Assembly (NCBI RefSeq): GCF_000336575.1
Contig: NZ_AOPO01000009.1
Location: 1-64,000, forward strand
Reading direction: 5' to 3'
Source of the DNA: Vreelandella titanicae BH1
Lineage (GTDB): Bacteria > Pseudomonadota > Gammaproteobacteria > Pseudomonadales > Halomonadaceae
DNA: 64,000 nucleotides
Part shown: positions 51,419-60,532 of the stretch, one piece after another
How positions within the stretch are numbered: position 1 is the stretch's first letter
Layout: each line of letters starts with the position of its first letter
Program-made: the position numbers and the translations under genes
The notes under the pieces: model-generated
Told to the model about the DNA's origin: nothing
Database searches by the model: none
What the model saw: only the letters and a program-made list of their open reading frames with translations

Positions 51419-52416
51419 TACTCCAGTACCTCGGCTTGATCAGTCAGGGCGAGCACTTGCTCTAACTGCTCCTGGCTAAAGTCACCACGCTCAACAAAGT
51501 GCTCCCAGACAGGAACGACGGCATCTACAAAACCTTGGCGGTGTTCGTCGGCGATGTCATTAATGCTCATGTGCTCGCCAAGGGTTTCGAGGTAGTTGGC
51601 TTCGGAGGCTAGCCAAATTTCGTTGGAGCGCGTCATCGTCTCCTGAGCGACGTCGTCGACGATCATCTGCAACTCTTCAGGTAGCTGGTCGTACCACTGG
51701 GCGCTGATAAAGAAGGGGTCAGGATGGATTTGCCAGTTCAGTAATGACATGTACTCCTGAGCTTCATGGAATTTCATATCGGCGATATTGGAGGGCGGGT
51801 TTTCTTGCCCATCGACCACGCCTGTGCGTAGCGCCATATAGGTTTCGGTGTAAGGCACTTGCTGGGGGGAGGCTCCCAGCGCTTCAAACGCCCGCAGCGT
51901 GGGAGCCAGTGGCGGGGTGCGAATCTTCAAGCCACGGAGGTCATCAACTTGATTAACGGCGCGAACGTTATTGGTTAACTGGCGCATACCGCCTGCAACG
52001 CCGGTCACCGGTATATGCAGCTGGCTTTCACGTGCGCCTTCATTAATGGCCTGGCCAAGCTCGCCCTCCATTACGTCAATAGCCTGCTCCGGCGTGGTGA
52101 ACAGGAACGGCATGGTATAGATCAGGTAGGCGGGGTTAGCTTGGGCAAACAAACCACCGCGATAGCCCTGAATAAGCCCCATTTGAACTTGCTGAAGTAC
52201 GTCCTCCTCCTTCCCCAGGGTGCCATTGAAATAGAGTTCGACGGCGATACGCCCATCACTGCGCTCTTCAAGCGCTTCTTTGAAGTAGCGCATGGACTCA
52301 GAACGCGGCGCCTCATCGGTTTGCGAATGAGCATACTTGAAGGTGAAATCGGCAGCTTGGAGCGACGTGGTGAAGCCAATAGCGAGGCTGGCCATCATTA
52401 AGTGGGTTAGGCGCAT
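51418..52416 (-). CDS. TRAP transporter substrate-binding protein (system 3)
   Basis: A 332-residue DctP protein with a signal peptide ending near LQAA-DF (residue 22). Features: FKYAHSQTDEAPRSESMRYF, LYFNGTLGKEEDVLQQVQMG, the arginine segment DLRGLKIRTPPLAP and VVDGQENPPSNI. The RBS is GGAGAACC. The gene leads the TRAP3-kduI-kduD operon and is preceded by a long inverted repeat, the likely operator. Confidence 0.88.
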   Translation of the reverse strand: MRLTHLMMASLAIGFTTSLQAADFTFKYAHSQTDEAPRSESMRYFKEALEERSDGRIAVELYFNGTLGKEEDVLQQVQMGLIQGYRGGLFAQANPAYLIYTMPFLFTTPEQAIDVMEGELGQAINEGARESQLHIPVTGVAGGMRQLTNNVRAVNQVDDLRGLKIRTPPLAPTLRAFEALGASPQQVPYTETYMALRTGVVDGQENPPSNIADMKFHEAQEYMSLLNWQIHPDPFFISAQWYDQLPEELQMIVDDVAQETMTRSNEIWLASEANYLETLGEHMSINDIADEHRQGFVDAVVPVWEHFVERGDFSQEQLEQVLALTDQAEVLE

Positions 52417-52469
52417 GGAAGGTTCTCCGTTTTATTGTGATGTTCTTGTTGCGATGCGATAGCTGTTTC

Positions 52470-52498
52470 TCAAATATAAAATCTGTTTTTATATTTGA
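52470..52498. promoter_or_regulatory. 29-bp inverted repeat operator upstream of TRAP system 3
   Basis: Arms TCAAATATAAA and TTTATATTTGA surround ATCTGTT; 13 of 14 pairs match. It sits 54-82 bp before the dctP ATG. Upstream on the minus strand, TTGACC and TAAGCT with a 16-bp spacer could be the promoter. The AT-rich TAAAA..TTTTA core resembles KdgR-type sites of the IclR family. Confidence 0.65.
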
Positions 52499-52701
52499 TG
52501 TGAGGCCAAGCTTAACGTCATTCCTGCATAGGTCAATGCTTGGGCTATGCGACATTGGTCGCGATGCATATTTTCAGTACAGAGTGAGGGGGTTATAAGC
52601 ACGCAGGCGGTGTCGTCGGCAGGCACGGGAAACATGCCTGTCGAGGGCGGGCGTTGGAGAGTTGATTAGCGGCGGTTAATCAGTTAACCAAGCAACCGCG
52701 A

Positions 52702-53379
52702 TCAGAAGTGTAGGCGCGCAATGGCGGTGGGAAGCTCGCTGGCGTGGTGGATACCAATCGCCCCTTCGGGGGTGAGTTCTTCATTAGGGAAGTGGTTGAG
52801 GTGAATCACGTGCATGCCCGCCGCTAGCCCCGCTTCCACACCCACCGCCGCGTCATCGATCACCACGCACTGCTGAGGAGCATGGCCCATAGCGGCGGCA
52901 GCTTTACGGTACAGCTCGGGGTCGGGTTTCCAGACATTGAGGGTATAGGCGCTAAAGAGCTTGTCAGCAAAGTGATGGCCTAGTTCGGTGCTTTCCAGCG
53001 CACAGCGAATTTTGCGCTCGGGGCCATTAGAGACCACGGCCTTGGGGTGGCTACTTAACTGTTCCAGTGCGGCGACCATACCAGGAATCGCCACCAGCTC
53101 GGCACGCATACGGGCTTCCATACGCGCCCGCATACCTGCCTCAAGCTGGGAAAATGCATCTTCTGCTAATGTTTGAAAACGCTTTTCCAGGGTTTGGACG
53201 ATCGTCTGGAAACGCACCCCGCGAAATTCATCCATATACTGACGCGCTGAAAAGGGTAAGCCGAATTCGGGAAGAATATCCCCCATCACCTCGGCAAGCA
53301 GTATTTCGCTATCCACCAAGGTGCCATCGCAATCGAACAGTAAGCATATTGACGTGGAGGGGGGCGCGGCAGGCTTCAT
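52702..53379 (-). CDS. HAD phosphatase, YieH-like (6-phosphogluconate phosphatase type)
   Basis: A 225-residue HAD superfamily IA enzyme. Motifs I to IV: FDCDGTLVDSE (nucleophile Asp), VVSNGP, K in WKPDPELY, and VVIDDAAVGVEAG. The SNGPERK, FADKLFSAYTLNVWKPDP pattern is close to E. coli YieH, which acts on 6-phosphogluconate. Here a phosphorylated sugar acid is therefore likely. The start overlaps the dehydrogenase stop by 4 bp. A 285-bp gap follows before the TRAP3 operon. Confidence 0.8.
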   Translation of the reverse strand: MKPAAPPSTSICLLFDCDGTLVDSEILLAEVMGDILPEFGLPFSARQYMDEFRGVRFQTIVQTLEKRFQTLAEDAFSQLEAGMRARMEARMRAELVAIPGMVAALEQLSSHPKAVVSNGPERKIRCALESTELGHHFADKLFSAYTLNVWKPDPELYRKAAAAMGHAPQQCVVIDDAAVGVEAGLAAGMHVIHLNHFPNEELTPEGAIGIHHASELPTAIARLHF

Positions 53380-54350
53380 TGATAGGTTTCCTCGTTGACT
53401 AAGCTAATTGGCCGCTCACCCTGGAGTGCTAGACGAATATTATCCACCGCTCGCTGGGCCATGGCGTCGCGGGTTTCATGGGTTGCAGAGCCGATATGCG
53501 GCAGGGCGACCACATTGGGCATCTTCGTCAGCGGTGACGCAGCGCGTAGTGGCTCCTGCTCAAATACATCCAGCCCTGCTGCTTGAATAACGCTGGTTTC
53601 CAAGGCGTGTATTAAGGCGCTTTCATCGACGACTTTGCCGCGGGCGATATTGATAAAAATGCCTGAAGGCTTCATCAGCGCAAACTCTTGGGCACCGATC
53701 AAATGCTCGGTCTCGGCGGTAAGCGGCACAGTGACACAGACGAAATCGGCTTCAGCCAATAGCTCGTTGAGTTCGCGGCGCTGCGCACCAAGCTCACTCT
53801 CTAAATCGGGCTTGGGTGAAGCGTTGGAGTAGAGCACCTGCATACCAAAGCCCAGGGCTCCGCGCCTGGCAACGGCTTGACCGATGCGCCCAAACCCCAC
53901 CATGCCTAGGGTTTTACCATGCACATCGCTGCCAAACAGTGCCGGGCCAATGCTGGCTTGCCATTTGTCCGCTTTGACCCACTCGGCTAGTTCAACCACC
54001 CGGCGCGCCGCGGCCATGATCAACGCAAAGCCGGTGTCGGCAGTGGTTTCGGTAAGCACATCAGGCGTATTGCACAGCATAATGCCGCGCTTAGTAAGTT
54101 CATCAACAGGGATGTTGTCGTAGCCAACAGAGATGGTCGCTATGACTTTCAAGTTGGGCGCTGCGTCCAGCAACTGGGGGGTAATGGCTAAGCCGGAACC
54201 GATAATGCCGTGTGTCTCCGCTAATAGAGCGCGATTTTCAGGGGCATCAAGCGAGCTGGTTTTCGGCAACACATCCACTTCAAACAAATCGCTAAGTTCA
54301 GTCTGTTGAGCGTCGCTGAGTCGTCCTTGAATCACTAGACGTTTTTTCAT
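53376..54350 (-). CDS. D-2-hydroxyacid dehydrogenase (2-ketogluconate/hydroxypyruvate reductase type)
   Basis: About 324 residues from MKKRLV at 54350 behind GGAGATAACA; a start at 54362 is possible but poorer. The NAD loop is GMVGFGRIGQAVARR, the catalytic set is R in NIARGKVVDE, E in the FEQEPL region and H in LPHIGSATHETR. GhrB-type enzymes reduce glyoxylate, hydroxypyruvate and 2-keto sugar acids. Placement with kdgK and a sugar-acid phosphatase suggests a 2-ketoaldonate substrate. Confidence 0.85.
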   Translation of the reverse strand: MKKRLVIQGRLSDAQQTELSDLFEVDVLPKTSSLDAPENRALLAETHGIIGSGLAITPQLLDAAPNLKVIATISVGYDNIPVDELTKRGIMLCNTPDVLTETTADTGFALIMAAARRVVELAEWVKADKWQASIGPALFGSDVHGKTLGMVGFGRIGQAVARRGALGFGMQVLYSNASPKPDLESELGAQRRELNELLAEADFVCVTVPLTAETEHLIGAQEFALMKPSGIFINIARGKVVDESALIHALETSVIQAAGLDVFEQEPLRAASPLTKMPNVVALPHIGSATHETRDAMAQRAVDNIRLALQGERPISLVNEETYQ

Positions 54351-54428
54351 TGTTATCTCCATGGTGAAAAGCCTGTTATCTAAAACCTGTTATTTAAAAC
54401 CTGCTATTTAAAAAATAGTGTGTGGCGA

Positions 54429-55412
54429 TTAGCCAATGGGTTGGTCGACTTCAAGCGCTAGTAGTTGCTCGCGATTAGGCAGACCTTCCATATCACCCAC
54501 TACCTGGATGGCTTGGGCGCCAATGAGGTTGCCGCGTTGGGCGGCTTGACGCGCCGTTCTTCCGTCAAGCAGAGCGCTAATGACACCGACGGCGAAGCCA
54601 TCGCCTGCACCTACGGTATCCACCACCTCAGCAACGTGGCAACCGGCCACTGTAAAGCTCTCTTCTTGCCCATCCAGGTTGCCACGGTAATAGCTACCTT
54701 CGGGGCCCAGCTTGATGATCACAGCCGAGGCACCTTGATCCAGATAATAGCCTGCTATGTCGTAAGGCGTCTTCTGCCCGGTGAGAAGCTGGCCCTCTGA
54801 AAGCCCAGGCAACACCCAGTCGGCGCGGCTGGCGAGTTCATTAAGGGTCGACCGCATAACGTTTTCGCTAGGCCAAAGTGACGGCCGCAAATTGGGGTCA
54901 AAGGAAATACTAGCGCCGTGGGCGCGGGCCCCTTCCATCAAATGATGGCTAAGTTGGCAGGCGCTTTCAGATAACGCTGGGGTAATGCCCGTCGCGTGAA
55001 GGTGGTTAAGTGCCTGAAAGTCGACATCCCGGGCGTCCTCAATAGTGAGATGGCTGGCGGCACTGCCACGTCTAAAATATTCAACTCGCGGGTCGGCGCC
55101 GTTCTGGGCACGTTCTTTAAAGAGCAGCCCGGTGGGGTGCTGTGCATCGGCGTGAATATAGCGATCATCGATACCTTCCGCTGTTAATGCCGCCTGAATA
55201 AACCCTCCAAAGCTATCGGTTCCCACTCGACTTAACCAGCCCACGTGGAAACCCAGCCTGGAGAGGCCGATAGCGACATTATTATCGGCGCCTGCCAAGC
55301 GGCGGTGGAAACGCTCAATGTTGGATAAGTCGCCTGGTGAATCAGCGACAAACATAGCCATGGCTTCGCCGAAGGTGAGAATTTCTGGTGGGTTAGAGAA
55401 GGAGTGGGGCAT
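54429..55412 (-). CDS. kdgK: 2-keto-3-deoxygluconate kinase
   Basis: About 327 residues from MPHSFSNPP at 55412 (AAGAGAT upstream); the frame runs to 55595, overlapping lacI, and is rejected. PfkB family: LTFGEAMAMFV with GAMA-type start, RRLAGADNNVAIGLSRLG, and the catalytic DTVGAGDGFAVGV near the C-terminus. It phosphorylates KDG to KDPG, the common end of the UxaC-UxuB-ManD and KduI-KduD routes. The aldolase (Eda) is not in the window. Confidence 0.9.
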   Translation of the reverse strand: MPHSFSNPPEILTFGEAMAMFVADSPGDLSNIERFHRRLAGADNNVAIGLSRLGFHVGWLSRVGTDSFGGFIQAALTAEGIDDRYIHADAQHPTGLLFKERAQNGADPRVEYFRRGSAASHLTIEDARDVDFQALNHLHATGITPALSESACQLSHHLMEGARAHGASISFDPNLRPSLWPSENVMRSTLNELASRADWVLPGLSEGQLLTGQKTPYDIAGYYLDQGASAVIIKLGPEGSYYRGNLDGQEESFTVAGCHVAEVVDTVGAGDGFAVGVISALLDGRTARQAAQRGNLIGAQAIQVVGDMEGLPNREQLLALEVDQPIG

Positions 55413-55447
55413 AGTCAGTAATCTCTTCGAGTTGTTCATTATCATCC

Positions 55448-55465
55448 AATGGGAACGATACCATT
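55448..55465. promoter_or_regulatory. LacI-type operator before kdgK
   Basis: AATGGGAACGATACCATT: 16 of 18 bases are symmetric about a central CG, the hallmark of LacI/GalR operators. It lies 36-53 bp upstream of the kdgK start and just after the lacI-family gene. Confidence 0.7.
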
Positions 55466-55498
55466 TTTGTGGCAATTTTTTAGCACCGACTAAAAAAA

Positions 55499-56515
55499 TT
55501 AGCGTTGAGTAGAACCTCGTTCGATCAGAGTAGGTGAAAAATTCAGCGCCGCTGGCATTGATGATACGTGGGGCGCAATGCGATGCATCAAGCATTGAAC
55601 AGCCGTTTTACCCATTGCATCGGTGGGTTGGGCAAGCGTGGTAATGCCGGGAGAGATCAAAGCGCACCAATCGAGTTCATCAATCCCCATCAAGCCTACC
55701 TTGCCAAGCGGTAAGTCCAACTGCTGAAACAGGCGGGTCACGGTTAGGGTGGCAGTGCCATTGCCGCACAAGACAGCGCAAGCGTGCTGTTGGTGGGCGG
55801 CTAAAAAGTCGCTTAGTGCTTGAAGCGTTGCAGTGCCATCTGAGTTAGCAAGCAGGGAGGATGAATGGATAAGCCCCAACTGCTCGGCAGTGTGGTTAAA
55901 GCGGGCCAAGCGTTTTTGTCGCGTGCTCGATTGCTGGGGAACTTCGCTGACATACAGTACGGCCTGGTAGCCCTGATCGGCCAAGTGTTCTAGCGCCATA
56001 TCGATCGCCAGGTGATTATCGAGTCCAACCACCTCCGCTTCCACATGATCGACTTCGCGGTCTAGCAGCACAATGGGTGTCCCCTGGCTGATGAAAGTAT
56101 GTAGTTGGCGTTCAGGGCTGCCGGATGCATTTACCACGAGACCTTCCACCTGATAGGCACCCAACAGGTCTAAATGCTGGCGCTCCTGTTCTGGGTCGTT
56201 ATCAGTATTACATACTACCAATGAGTAGCCGTATTGGCGGCACGCTTGCTCTACACCATGTGTGATAGCCACTGAAAATGGGTTGCGGATATCTGCCACC
56301 AACATACCTAACAATTTAGAGCGACCACCTTTTAACCCGCGTGCCATTTGATTTGGCTGGTAGCCAAGGGTACCTGCCGCATGGGCGATGCGCGCTTGAA
56401 GTGAGGGCGAGAGCCGATCACGCTCTTCGCCAAAATAGCGCGATACGCTGGTTTTAGAGGCACCAGCGAGGCGGGCTACTTCAAGAATGGTGGAACGGCG
56501 CGGTGTAGGTGGCAT
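55499..56515 (-). CDS. LacI family regulator
   Basis: A 338-residue repressor. The helix-turn-helix and hinge are at about residues 7-60 (TILEVARLAGASKTSVSRYF, GTLGYQPNQMARGLKGG), and the periplasmic-binding-like core follows (LLGMLVADIRNPFSVAITHG, GLMGIDELDWCALISPGITT). It resembles GntR/IdnR-type gluconate and KDG regulators. It stands upstream of kdgK on the same strand; the CG-centred palindrome at 55448 is its likely target. Confidence 0.88.
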   Translation of the reverse strand: MPPTPRRSTILEVARLAGASKTSVSRYFGEERDRLSPSLQARIAHAAGTLGYQPNQMARGLKGGRSKLLGMLVADIRNPFSVAITHGVEQACRQYGYSLVVCNTDNDPEQERQHLDLLGAYQVEGLVVNASGSPERQLHTFISQGTPIVLLDREVDHVEAEVVGLDNHLAIDMALEHLADQGYQAVLYVSEVPQQSSTRQKRLARFNHTAEQLGLIHSSSLLANSDGTATLQALSDFLAAHQQHACAVLCGNGTATLTVTRLFQQLDLPLGKVGLMGIDELDWCALISPGITTLAQPTDAMGKTAVQCLMHRIAPHVSSMPAALNFSPTLIERGSTQR

Positions 56516-56568
56516 AGTGTACTTTAAAATAGAGTGCTTAAATAAATAGCGTTTTGCGTTAAAGTGTC

Positions 56569-56593
56569 TTCCGTTACATTGTGATTAACGGAA
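56569..56593. promoter_or_regulatory. 25-bp inverted repeat upstream of the lacI-family gene
   Basis: TTCCGTTA and TAACGGAA, perfect 8-bp arms with a 9-base spacer, 54-78 bp upstream of the regulator start. No T tract follows on the minus strand. Autoregulatory operator or other binding site. Confidence 0.45.
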
Positions 56594-56649
56594 TGAAAGT
56601 AGCTCAATTTTGGGTGTTTGCTAGGCCAAAAGCAACGGCGTGCGAGCCG

Positions 56650-58389
56650 CTAAGGGTGATTGGCCATATGAATATTGTAGTCTGTGGGGTTCACCGTGCC
56701 CTCAAGACGTCCAATTTGAGTAAAGTCATTATTTTCAAGAACCGTGTCAATAGATGTGTCTCTAAAGGAGAGGTTTTTAATAACGTTAACTTTACACGGC
56801 ATTCCCTTTGCATCTACATCCATTATCCATGCTAAGAAACCGTTTGAGAACTTTGCTAAGCTACCGATAGGGTATAAGCCAAAGTGTTGGATATACTCTA
56901 CAAGTAATGACTTTTCATAAATAGTTGGGCAGTTATTAACCCAGCGGTAGGCATCAAGAGGTTGCCGTGGATGCTGACCATTTCGCTCATGGGTTAATTT
57001 ATTGATTATTTTAATAACACTGATTAGTCGAACACGCTCGGATAACTCTGCAGCCTGCTTTCCAGCTGGATAGCCGCTGCCATCGAGCCGTTCGTTGGCA
57101 TTGAGGATAATGTCATGGCAGGCTGGGCTGGCGACCCAGCCCAGTGCTGTTAGCTTGTTATTCAGTGCAACAACATGTTCTTTGAGTAGCTCGGCTTGCG
57201 ATGGAGACATGCGAATTTTAAGTGAGGGGAGCTGTTCGCTAATCAGCAGTGGTTTACCCATGGTGTGTAGTAGGGCGCCCGCCACTGTTTCCCGTGTCTG
57301 TGACGCGTATGGGTCACGACTGATCAGGATCATTGCTAGCTGGCTACTCACTTGTATGGCATGGCGCACCCACTCGGGTTCATCATGCAAAAAAGCCAGT
57401 GCATACTGAAGCCCCCTTCGGTCTTGAGTGACCATATAAAGAAGGCTGTCGACACACTCATAGAGGCTCTCTTCTGGAAATAAATCCTTGTTTTTAGTAA
57501 ACATTAACATGACTTGTAGCTGGTGAGCGACTTCAAGAACACCGCGTAACAGAGGAGATCGTTGGCTACTCTTGGTTTGATCATGCTCTTCTTTGTGCTG
57601 CATTTTCTTCTCTTTGGCATCTGCGATGAAAAGCCGTGACTTAGCTCGAGAGGAGCTATCCTGTATACCTGAGCGAAAAGCAGCTTCGAACTCAGATTCC
57701 GATACATAATGGAAAAGAGTCTCAGTCATCGTGGCTGACATATTAATAAACTCAATACCGATAGCCGCATAGTCATGGCTCCCAAAAGGTCGCATATGAC
57801 AAATACGTCCTTGAGTGTTGAATATTTCTCCGTTTGGAAACTCGAGAGTGACCTCCGGCAGTACCTGATTAATGCTAAGAGCCATGCTATCTTCCAGTCT
57901 GACATACACCATGCAGCCACCTACTGAAAGGTTACGCACTTTACCTTCCACGTTGAGCTCATGGGCAAATACTTCCAAGTGCACACGTGCGTGCATACCC
58001 AGAATGAAGGGTACACGCAAAGCTCTTCGATTATCGGAGGAAAAAATAGAGCCGGGAAGCTGGCACTCTAAATGGTAAGTGCAGGTATCTATTTTAATGA
58101 CGTGTGCCGGCACTTGTTCAATATTATAAATTTCTTCTTCTATACCTGGCGTAGGATGGGAAGCTTCTATGTCAAAGCAAATGGTGTCGTTTTGCAAATA
58201 AGGAGAAAGCGAGCTACCTGTGTAATGTATCGCTAACGTTATTTTACCACTGTCCAATTCTATCTTAATAGCCTTCGCCTCTATGGCGTAGGCCGCTTCT
58301 TTTGAAAAAATAGAAATAGTATGTTCTTTTTTTAGCAAAGACCGTATTATTTGCCCAGTGGTATTTTGGTTCGCCGTATTGATAATCAT
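56650..58389 (-). CDS. PilZ domain protein with degenerate HD-GYP domain
   Basis: A 579-residue protein. Residues about 1-110 form a YcgR-like N domain; the PilZ domain (about 117-235) keeps both c-di-GMP motifs, RRALR (121-125) and NLSVGG (153-158). Residues about 280-510 follow an HD-GYP layout but the metal and GYP residues are altered: LLHTMGK (375-376 is HT, not HD) and NANERLDGSGYP (430-441) in place of HHERxDGxGYP. It should bind c-di-GMP but is unlikely to degrade it. Monocistronic by position. Confidence 0.82.
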   Translation of the reverse strand: MIINTANQNTTGQIIRSLLKKEHTISIFSKEAAYAIEAKAIKIELDSGKITLAIHYTGSSLSPYLQNDTICFDIEASHPTPGIEEEIYNIEQVPAHVIKIDTCTYHLECQLPGSIFSSDNRRALRVPFILGMHARVHLEVFAHELNVEGKVRNLSVGGCMVYVRLEDSMALSINQVLPEVTLEFPNGEIFNTQGRICHMRPFGSHDYAAIGIEFINMSATMTETLFHYVSESEFEAAFRSGIQDSSSRAKSRLFIADAKEKKMQHKEEHDQTKSSQRSPLLRGVLEVAHQLQVMLMFTKNKDLFPEESLYECVDSLLYMVTQDRRGLQYALAFLHDEPEWVRHAIQVSSQLAMILISRDPYASQTRETVAGALLHTMGKPLLISEQLPSLKIRMSPSQAELLKEHVVALNNKLTALGWVASPACHDIILNANERLDGSGYPAGKQAAELSERVRLISVIKIINKLTHERNGQHPRQPLDAYRWVNNCPTIYEKSLLVEYIQHFGLYPIGSLAKFSNGFLAWIMDVDAKGMPCKVNVIKNLSFRDTSIDTVLENNDFTQIGRLEGTVNPTDYNIHMANHP

Positions 58390-58668
58390 ATAAAACCCAC
58401 CGTATTTATTTTGTTATAATTAATATCGACTTGGTGGTGACTGCTATATGCTTCTATTGCTTGTCACTCCTACCATGATAGGACATTTTTCCTGTGTCGA
58501 TTAGCTATTATTTCGCTCCAGTTTGCAAACCTATTTATATCGATTTTAAGAGTCATTTGTAATGATTTGATAATTTTTGTTTATGTTTGATGCAGGCCAG
58601 GCCGCCATTCGGACGGGTAGGGATAATCAGGTAAACTGCACGCTTTCTTTTACAGCGATGCTCGCGGC

Positions 58669-59508
58669 ATGCCCTCAAATCCTAAATCACTCCATTCTCA
58701 ATCGAGCAGCTATGAATTAACGCCGTCTGGCGATCGCTATTTCGATGGCCTAGCCGAGAAATTCTCCCGTTCGCTCTATCAGGCGCCCCGGGGCGAGCTG
58801 CGTCTCGCAATGCTCGACTACCTGCTACCGGAAATGCTGAATCTAGAGGGGCAGTGCGTGCTGGACGTGGGCGGTGGCCTGGGCCAGCAGGCGGCATGGT
58901 TTGCTGAGCGGGGGCACGATGTCACGATGACTGAACCCTCAGCAGATATGTTGAGCTACGCCAAAACCTGGCACCGGGACGTTAAAACGTTACCGGAAGA
59001 GGCTATTACTTATCTGCAGGCGCCGCTACAACTGTTAACAGAACAAGCTCCTGGCCCATGGCCTCTGATTACCTGCCATGCAGTGTTGGAGTGGTTAGGT
59101 GACCCGCAAGCAGCGCTGTCCACATTGAGCGATTTATTGGCACCTGGCGGCCAGCTTAGCTTGATGGTGTTTAATCGCGATGCACTGCGCTTTTCCAACG
59201 CGGTCAAAGGCAATCTTGAGAAGGCGTTGAGCGACCGCTTAGCGGGGAAGGGCAAGCGACAACGATTGACGCCTATTTCGCCTGTTAGTCATGCCGAGGT
59301 TGAGCAGTGGAGTGCAGATAACGGCTTAGTGATAGATGCAGTCGCCGGTATCCGCGTTTTTCAAGATTACTTGCGCCACCCTCCCACCACGCCAGCAGAA
59401 ACTGAAACGCTGCTGGCGCTGGAAAAAAAGTATTGTCGCCATGACCCCCACTGGCGCCTGGGCCGCTACCTGCTTTATACATTAATTAAACCGGAGATCG
59501 TTGAATGA
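58669..59508 (+). CDS. cmoM: tRNA 5-carboxymethoxyuridine methyltransferase
   Basis: A 279-residue class I SAM methyltransferase. The N-terminal DRYFDGLAEKFSRSLYQAPRG block is the CmoM (formerly SmtA) signature, followed by SAM motif I VLDVGGGLGQQAAWFAERGH. It methylates cmo5U34 of tRNA to mcmo5U. The C-terminal part ends with DPHWRLGRYLLY, also typical. The ribosome-binding site is weak. The stop overlaps rsmC by 4 bp. Confidence 0.9.
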   Translation: MPSNPKSLHSQSSSYELTPSGDRYFDGLAEKFSRSLYQAPRGELRLAMLDYLLPEMLNLEGQCVLDVGGGLGQQAAWFAERGHDVTMTEPSADMLSYAKTWHRDVKTLPEEAITYLQAPLQLLTEQAPGPWPLITCHAVLEWLGDPQAALSTLSDLLAPGGQLSLMVFNRDALRFSNAVKGNLEKALSDRLAGKGKRQRLTPISPVSHAEVEQWSADNGLVIDAVAGIRVFQDYLRHPPTTPAETETLLALEKKYCRHDPHWRLGRYLLYTLIKPEIVE

Positions 59509-60509
59509 GTGCCCAGTCCCCAGCATGCCAGCTGTTAGAGCGCCAAAAAGATAACTATGTAGCGCTGTGGGTCATTGGCCCGCCAGTCGATAGCTGGCTT
59601 ATTGACCAATCGACGGGTGTGGTCAGTGGCGATTTTGACGTACTGCGTGAGTGGCAGGCGCAAGGCAAGCAGGCCCGAACGCCTTTTAACTTGGCAGTGG
59701 ACGAGTCATTCGGCAAAGAGATGGTGCTGTTTTGGCCGAAGGCGCATCAGTTAGGTATTTGGTGGCTCAAGTGGTTATGTGAGCAGCTACCTGAAGGGAC
59801 TCCCATTGAAATTGTCGGCGAGCATCAAGGTGGCATTAAACGTGTTCCCAAGATGCTGGATGAGCTGGGGATGCCTTGGGATAAGCGCGACAACGCCCGG
59901 CGCTGTTCACTCTTTGCCACCCAAACCGTGGCATTGGATTCGACTAGCGATAGCGCTTGGCAGCAATTCGAGACATTAGGACTGACGCTGAACAGCCACC
60001 CGGGCGTATTTGGCCACGGCAAAGTCGATGAAGGAACGCTGTTACTGTTGGAAAGCATTGAGAATAGCTTGCCGAAAAAACCGCTCAAAGTGCTGGATAT
60101 GGGCTGTGGCGATGGGATTATTAGCGCTTGGTTGGCCCAGCGTGGCCATCATGTGACCGCGGTGGACGTCAGCGCTTTTGCGGTAGAGGCGTGTAAGCGC
60201 ACCTTGGCGGCGAATGGGCTAGAGGGGCGGGTACTCTGCAGTGATGTATTCAGTGCACTTGAAGGTGAGCAGTTTGACTGGATTGTTAGCAACCCGCCTT
60301 TCCATAAAGAGCGTGATATCAGTTATGGCCCTAGCCAGCGTTTGATCAGCGCAGCGCCAGAGCATCTCAATGCGGGCGGGCGGTTAATCCTGGTGGCAAA
60401 TGGCTTTTTGCCCTATCCAGACCTCTTGCAGCGGGCATTTCAAGACTTCCAGACCCTGGCGGATAATCGCCGCTTCAAGGTTTACGGTGCGATTAAGTCA
60501 CAGCGCTAG
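59505..60509 (+). CDS. rsmC: 16S rRNA m2G1207 methyltransferase
   Basis: A 334-residue protein with the two-domain RsmC layout: a degenerate N-terminal methyltransferase-like domain (about 1-160) and a C-terminal catalytic domain (LKVLDMGCGDGIISAWLAQR, the NPPFHKERDI catalytic motif and LVANGFLPYPDLL). The tail FKVYGAIKS matches RsmC. The related RlmG is the main alternative, but the LPYP and FKVY segments favour RsmC. Coupled to cmoM. Confidence 0.88.
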   Translation: MSAQSPACQLLERQKDNYVALWVIGPPVDSWLIDQSTGVVSGDFDVLREWQAQGKQARTPFNLAVDESFGKEMVLFWPKAHQLGIWWLKWLCEQLPEGTPIEIVGEHQGGIKRVPKMLDELGMPWDKRDNARRCSLFATQTVALDSTSDSAWQQFETLGLTLNSHPGVFGHGKVDEGTLLLLESIENSLPKKPLKVLDMGCGDGIISAWLAQRGHHVTAVDVSAFAVEACKRTLAANGLEGRVLCSDVFSALEGEQFDWIVSNPPFHKERDISYGPSQRLISAAPEHLNAGGRLILVANGFLPYPDLLQRAFQDFQTLADNRRFKVYGAIKSQR

Positions 60510-60532
60510 GTCTACGGCATTTGATGAGGCAC

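Noticed and set aside
52600-52660. Terminator after the HAD phosphatase gene
   Set aside because: A CAGGCA/TGCCTG stem exists near 52617-52640 but no T tract follows on the minus strand, so support is too weak.
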